64,000 nt of DNA. Origin: Alteromonas stellipolaris. GTDB lineage: Bacteria; Pseudomonadota; Gammaproteobacteria; Enterobacterales; Alteromonadaceae. How positions within the stretch are numbered: the first letter of the stretch is position 1; each line of letters starts with the position of its first letter. The position numbers and the translations under genes were made by a program. The notes beneath the pieces were generated by a model. That model was not told the origin of the DNA. It saw only the letters and a program-made list of their open reading frames with translations, and ran no database searches. The DNA lies in contig NZ_CP013926.1 of NCBI RefSeq assembly GCF_001562115.1, forward strand, positions 1,240,001 to 1,304,000, given 5' to 3'. Positions 62,771 through 64,000 of this stretch are shown here, piece after piece.

Positions 62771-63582
62771 TTTGCACTATCGTTTCTAAATTTGCACTTT
62801 ACTTTAGGCGTCAACCAAGAGTGCAAACGTTTTATTTAGCTGATAAATATACAGTTATTTCTATTATTTGCACTATTTGCACTTTCTGCAGTCGAAATAT
62901 GCCTATCTAACCCCGTGCCCCTTAACCTTTTGCTTTCACGCGAAGAGAAACCCGATTCGACACACTGTATTTTGGTCTTGCTGTATTGGGTATGAACAAC
63001 GATAACGAGGTAAAACACAGTTACCTTTTGGGTAATATTTATTAATTAGGTTTGGTATACAATACCTTAGTGCAAACGTTCAATTTTATGGGGAGATATA
63101 CCCACCGTTAATTAGAACCAAAGCTTACAACTCAGACTAAGTATGGATTCACATATCATTTAAACTAATGATTTAATTGAATTTATCTTAAGCACAATAC
63201 AACCCCCCTTCGAAAATTTCTATAGCTGTTAAAGAAACGCGGTCCCGTGTGCCGTATAACCCCCCCTCTCCAAAAGGACCCGTGAAAAAGCATAGGCAAA
63301 TATCATAGTGAGGTGAGTTCTTTGCTTAAGGTCATGGTGGTGGGTGTACACCATTGCACCTCACTCGAGTGAAGCCTGTTTAGAAGTCTTTACAACTGAA
63401 AGCGCGTTATGCCCTGTTGCGCTGGGTAGAAGGGAGGAACACCCGACCTAGTAAAATAGAGTGCAAATAGTGCAAATAGTGCAAACGGGAGTTGTAACCC
63501 TATGTTTATAAGTACTTATTTAGAATTTGCACTACTGCAAACGGCTATAAACAAAGTGCAAATAGGTACTACATAGTGCAAA
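62771..63582. repeat. Twelve iteron-like heptamers GTGCAAA/TTTGCAC
   Basis: Copies on the plus strand start at 62821, 63070, 63461, 63470, 63479, 63556 and 63576. Copies on the minus strand (TTTGCAC) start at 62771, 62791, 62867, 62876 and 63526. Three are in tandem with an exact 9-nt period (63461, 63470, 63479), and another pair (62867, 62876) has the same period. Such density is far above chance for a 7-mer. They look like iterons or sites for an element-encoded DNA-binding protein. Confidence 0.7.
63307..63365. repeat. Nested inverted repeats
   Basis: AGTGAGGTG (63307-63315) and CACCTCACT (63357-63365) are exact inverted arms. Between them lies the 10-bp palindrome GGTGTACACC (63343-63352). 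A folded RNA or a protein assembly site is possible. Confidence 0.45.
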
Positions 63583-63673
63583 TTTAATAAGATAAATGGC
63601 GTGTTATAGGTGCTTACAGAGAAAGAAATGAGCAGTTGGAGTAATGGGTTTAGGTGGTTAATCAGATGCAACA

Positions 63674-63707
63674 ATACTAAACCTGTATATCTAAACAGGC
63701 TTAGTAT
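63674..63707 (-). other. Long hairpin after the edge gene
   Basis: Arms ATACTAAACCTGT and ACAGGCTTAGTAT pair over 13 bp with one mismatch, which is a G-U pair in minus-strand RNA, around an 8-nt loop. It lies 33 nt past the stop of the minus-strand gene at the window edge, so a transcript end or RNA-stability role fits. The T-run is poor (TTGTTG). Confidence 0.5.
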
Positions 63708-63739
63708 ATTAGGCATCATCCATTGATATATACACATAA

Positions 63740-64000
63740 TCAGGCTGACTTAGCTTGTTCAGCATCGTGCTGATCACTATCGCTTAAAGTCATTCTGTCT
63801 ACAGCTTCAAAGAGTGAGGAAGCCTTGAACTTAATTACCTGTTGAGACTTACCACCAGCATTGGGTAAAGCTTCAGAGGTGTTAAGCTTCTTACGTTCTA
63901 GCTCTGACGGTCTGAGTATAGAAACGCTTAAATCTCTAAGCAGTCGAGCGGCCCTCTTCCCGTCAAAGCCTTTACACATAACATCCATAAATATGTCTTT
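63740..64000 (-). CDS. C-terminal part of an unknown protein (cut by window end)
   Basis: The frame is open to the right window edge, so the ATG at 63988 is probably internal. The visible 87 residues are charged, with a Gly-Lys-Arg-Ala-Ala-Arg-Leu-Leu-Arg-Asp-Leu segment and an acidic tail (Asp-Ser-Asp-Gln-His-Asp-Ala-Glu-Gln). I do not recognise it. Its position beside the iteron-like repeats would fit a replication or DNA-binding protein, but this is only a guess. Confidence 0.55.
   Translation of the reverse strand, partial: KDIFMDVMCKGFDGKRAARLLRDLSVSILRPSELERKKLNTSEALPNAGGKSQQVIKFKASSLFEAVDRMTLSDSDQHDAEQAKSA

Larger units (their letters stand above)
62754..63739. other. Gene-free 1 kb with repeats, possible origin or control region
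   Basis: No credible gene on either strand. It holds twelve GTGCAAA/TTTGCAC heptamers, nested inverted repeats at 63307-63365, two C-runs (near 63203 and 63262) and a hairpin at 63674-63707. This concentration of repeats without genes fits a replication origin or a multi-site control region of a mobile element. Confidence 0.5.

Noticed and set aside
62771..63582. A CRISPR array
   Set aside because: The repeat unit is only 7 bp, occurs in both orientations and has irregular spacing; no cas gene is seen.
63683..63698. A second CTGT-N8-ACAG (CTGTATATCTAAACAG) that could be a LexA box
   Set aside because: It is the centre of a longer 13-bp hairpin placed after the stop of the minus-strand gene, with no gene start nearby, so the match is better explained by the hairpin.
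63516..63737. Minus-strand frame of 73 residues in the repeat region
   Set aside because: No ribosome binding site, composition of random AT-rich DNA, and it runs through several heptamer repeats and the hairpin.

Overview
The window reads as chromosome of a marine gammaproteobacterium of the Alteromonadales, probably Alteromonas or a close relative. This rests on gene content and order (pepN-DUF2835; NAD-glutamate dehydrogenase, pyrD, rlmKL, uup, DUF3466, rmf, fabA; ccoNOQP-fixH-ccoI-ccoS-fnr-uspE-ttcA), moderate to low GC, and gammaproteobacterial-type FabR, FNR and LexA sites. No rRNA gene, complete tRNA gene, insertion sequence or CRISPR array was seen.

Layout. 0-24 kb is mostly core: the end of an NhaC antiporter, pepN, and a four-gene envelope cluster (DUF1302 barrel, DUF1329 protein, YCF48-like propeller, RND/MMPL transporter) behind a palindromic operator. 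The giant NAD-glutamate dehydrogenase, pyrD, rlmKL, a glutaredoxin-like protein, uup, a DUF3466 surface protein, rmf and fabA follow. rmf is only 58 codons long; fabA has a FabR operator. 24.7-29.3 kb is a light-response block: CRY-DASH diverges from a class I photolyase, an Fe-S (6-4)-type photolyase and a tiny DUF2256 gene. 31.1-34.3 kb is accessory-looking: a long gene-poor stretch, a near-perfect SOS box, a perfect 18-6-18 inverted repeat and a lone tyrosine recombinase.

34.3-51 kb is largely low-oxygen physiology: dgkA, uspA, a haem lipoprotein, a glutamate-synthase-like protein, a Kef-type antiporter, a two-subunit bacterioferritin, the cbb3 oxidase operon with its assembly genes, fnr, uspE and ttcA. 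FNR-type boxes lie in front of uspA/cytochrome c, ccoN and uspE, so the regulator encoded here probably controls its neighbours. 51-58.3 kb holds rssA, a bax operon, a LysE exporter, a sirtuin, a sulfurtransferase, tpx and a DTW-domain tRNA modifier.

58.5-61.6 kb is a compact four-gene cluster of unknown function: two DUF2589 proteins, a third protein that appears to be a diverged relative, and a small zinc-ribbon protein. It is the best candidate for an undescribed system. From about 61.78 kb to the window end the sequence looks like an integrated element: a GC-rich tRNA-3'-end-like fragment, a protein with a possible HEPN-like N-terminus and zinc ribbons, twelve copies of GTGCAAA/TTTGCAC around a gene-free 1 kb, and a truncated gene at the edge. 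Functions come from recognisable motifs; no database search was run.
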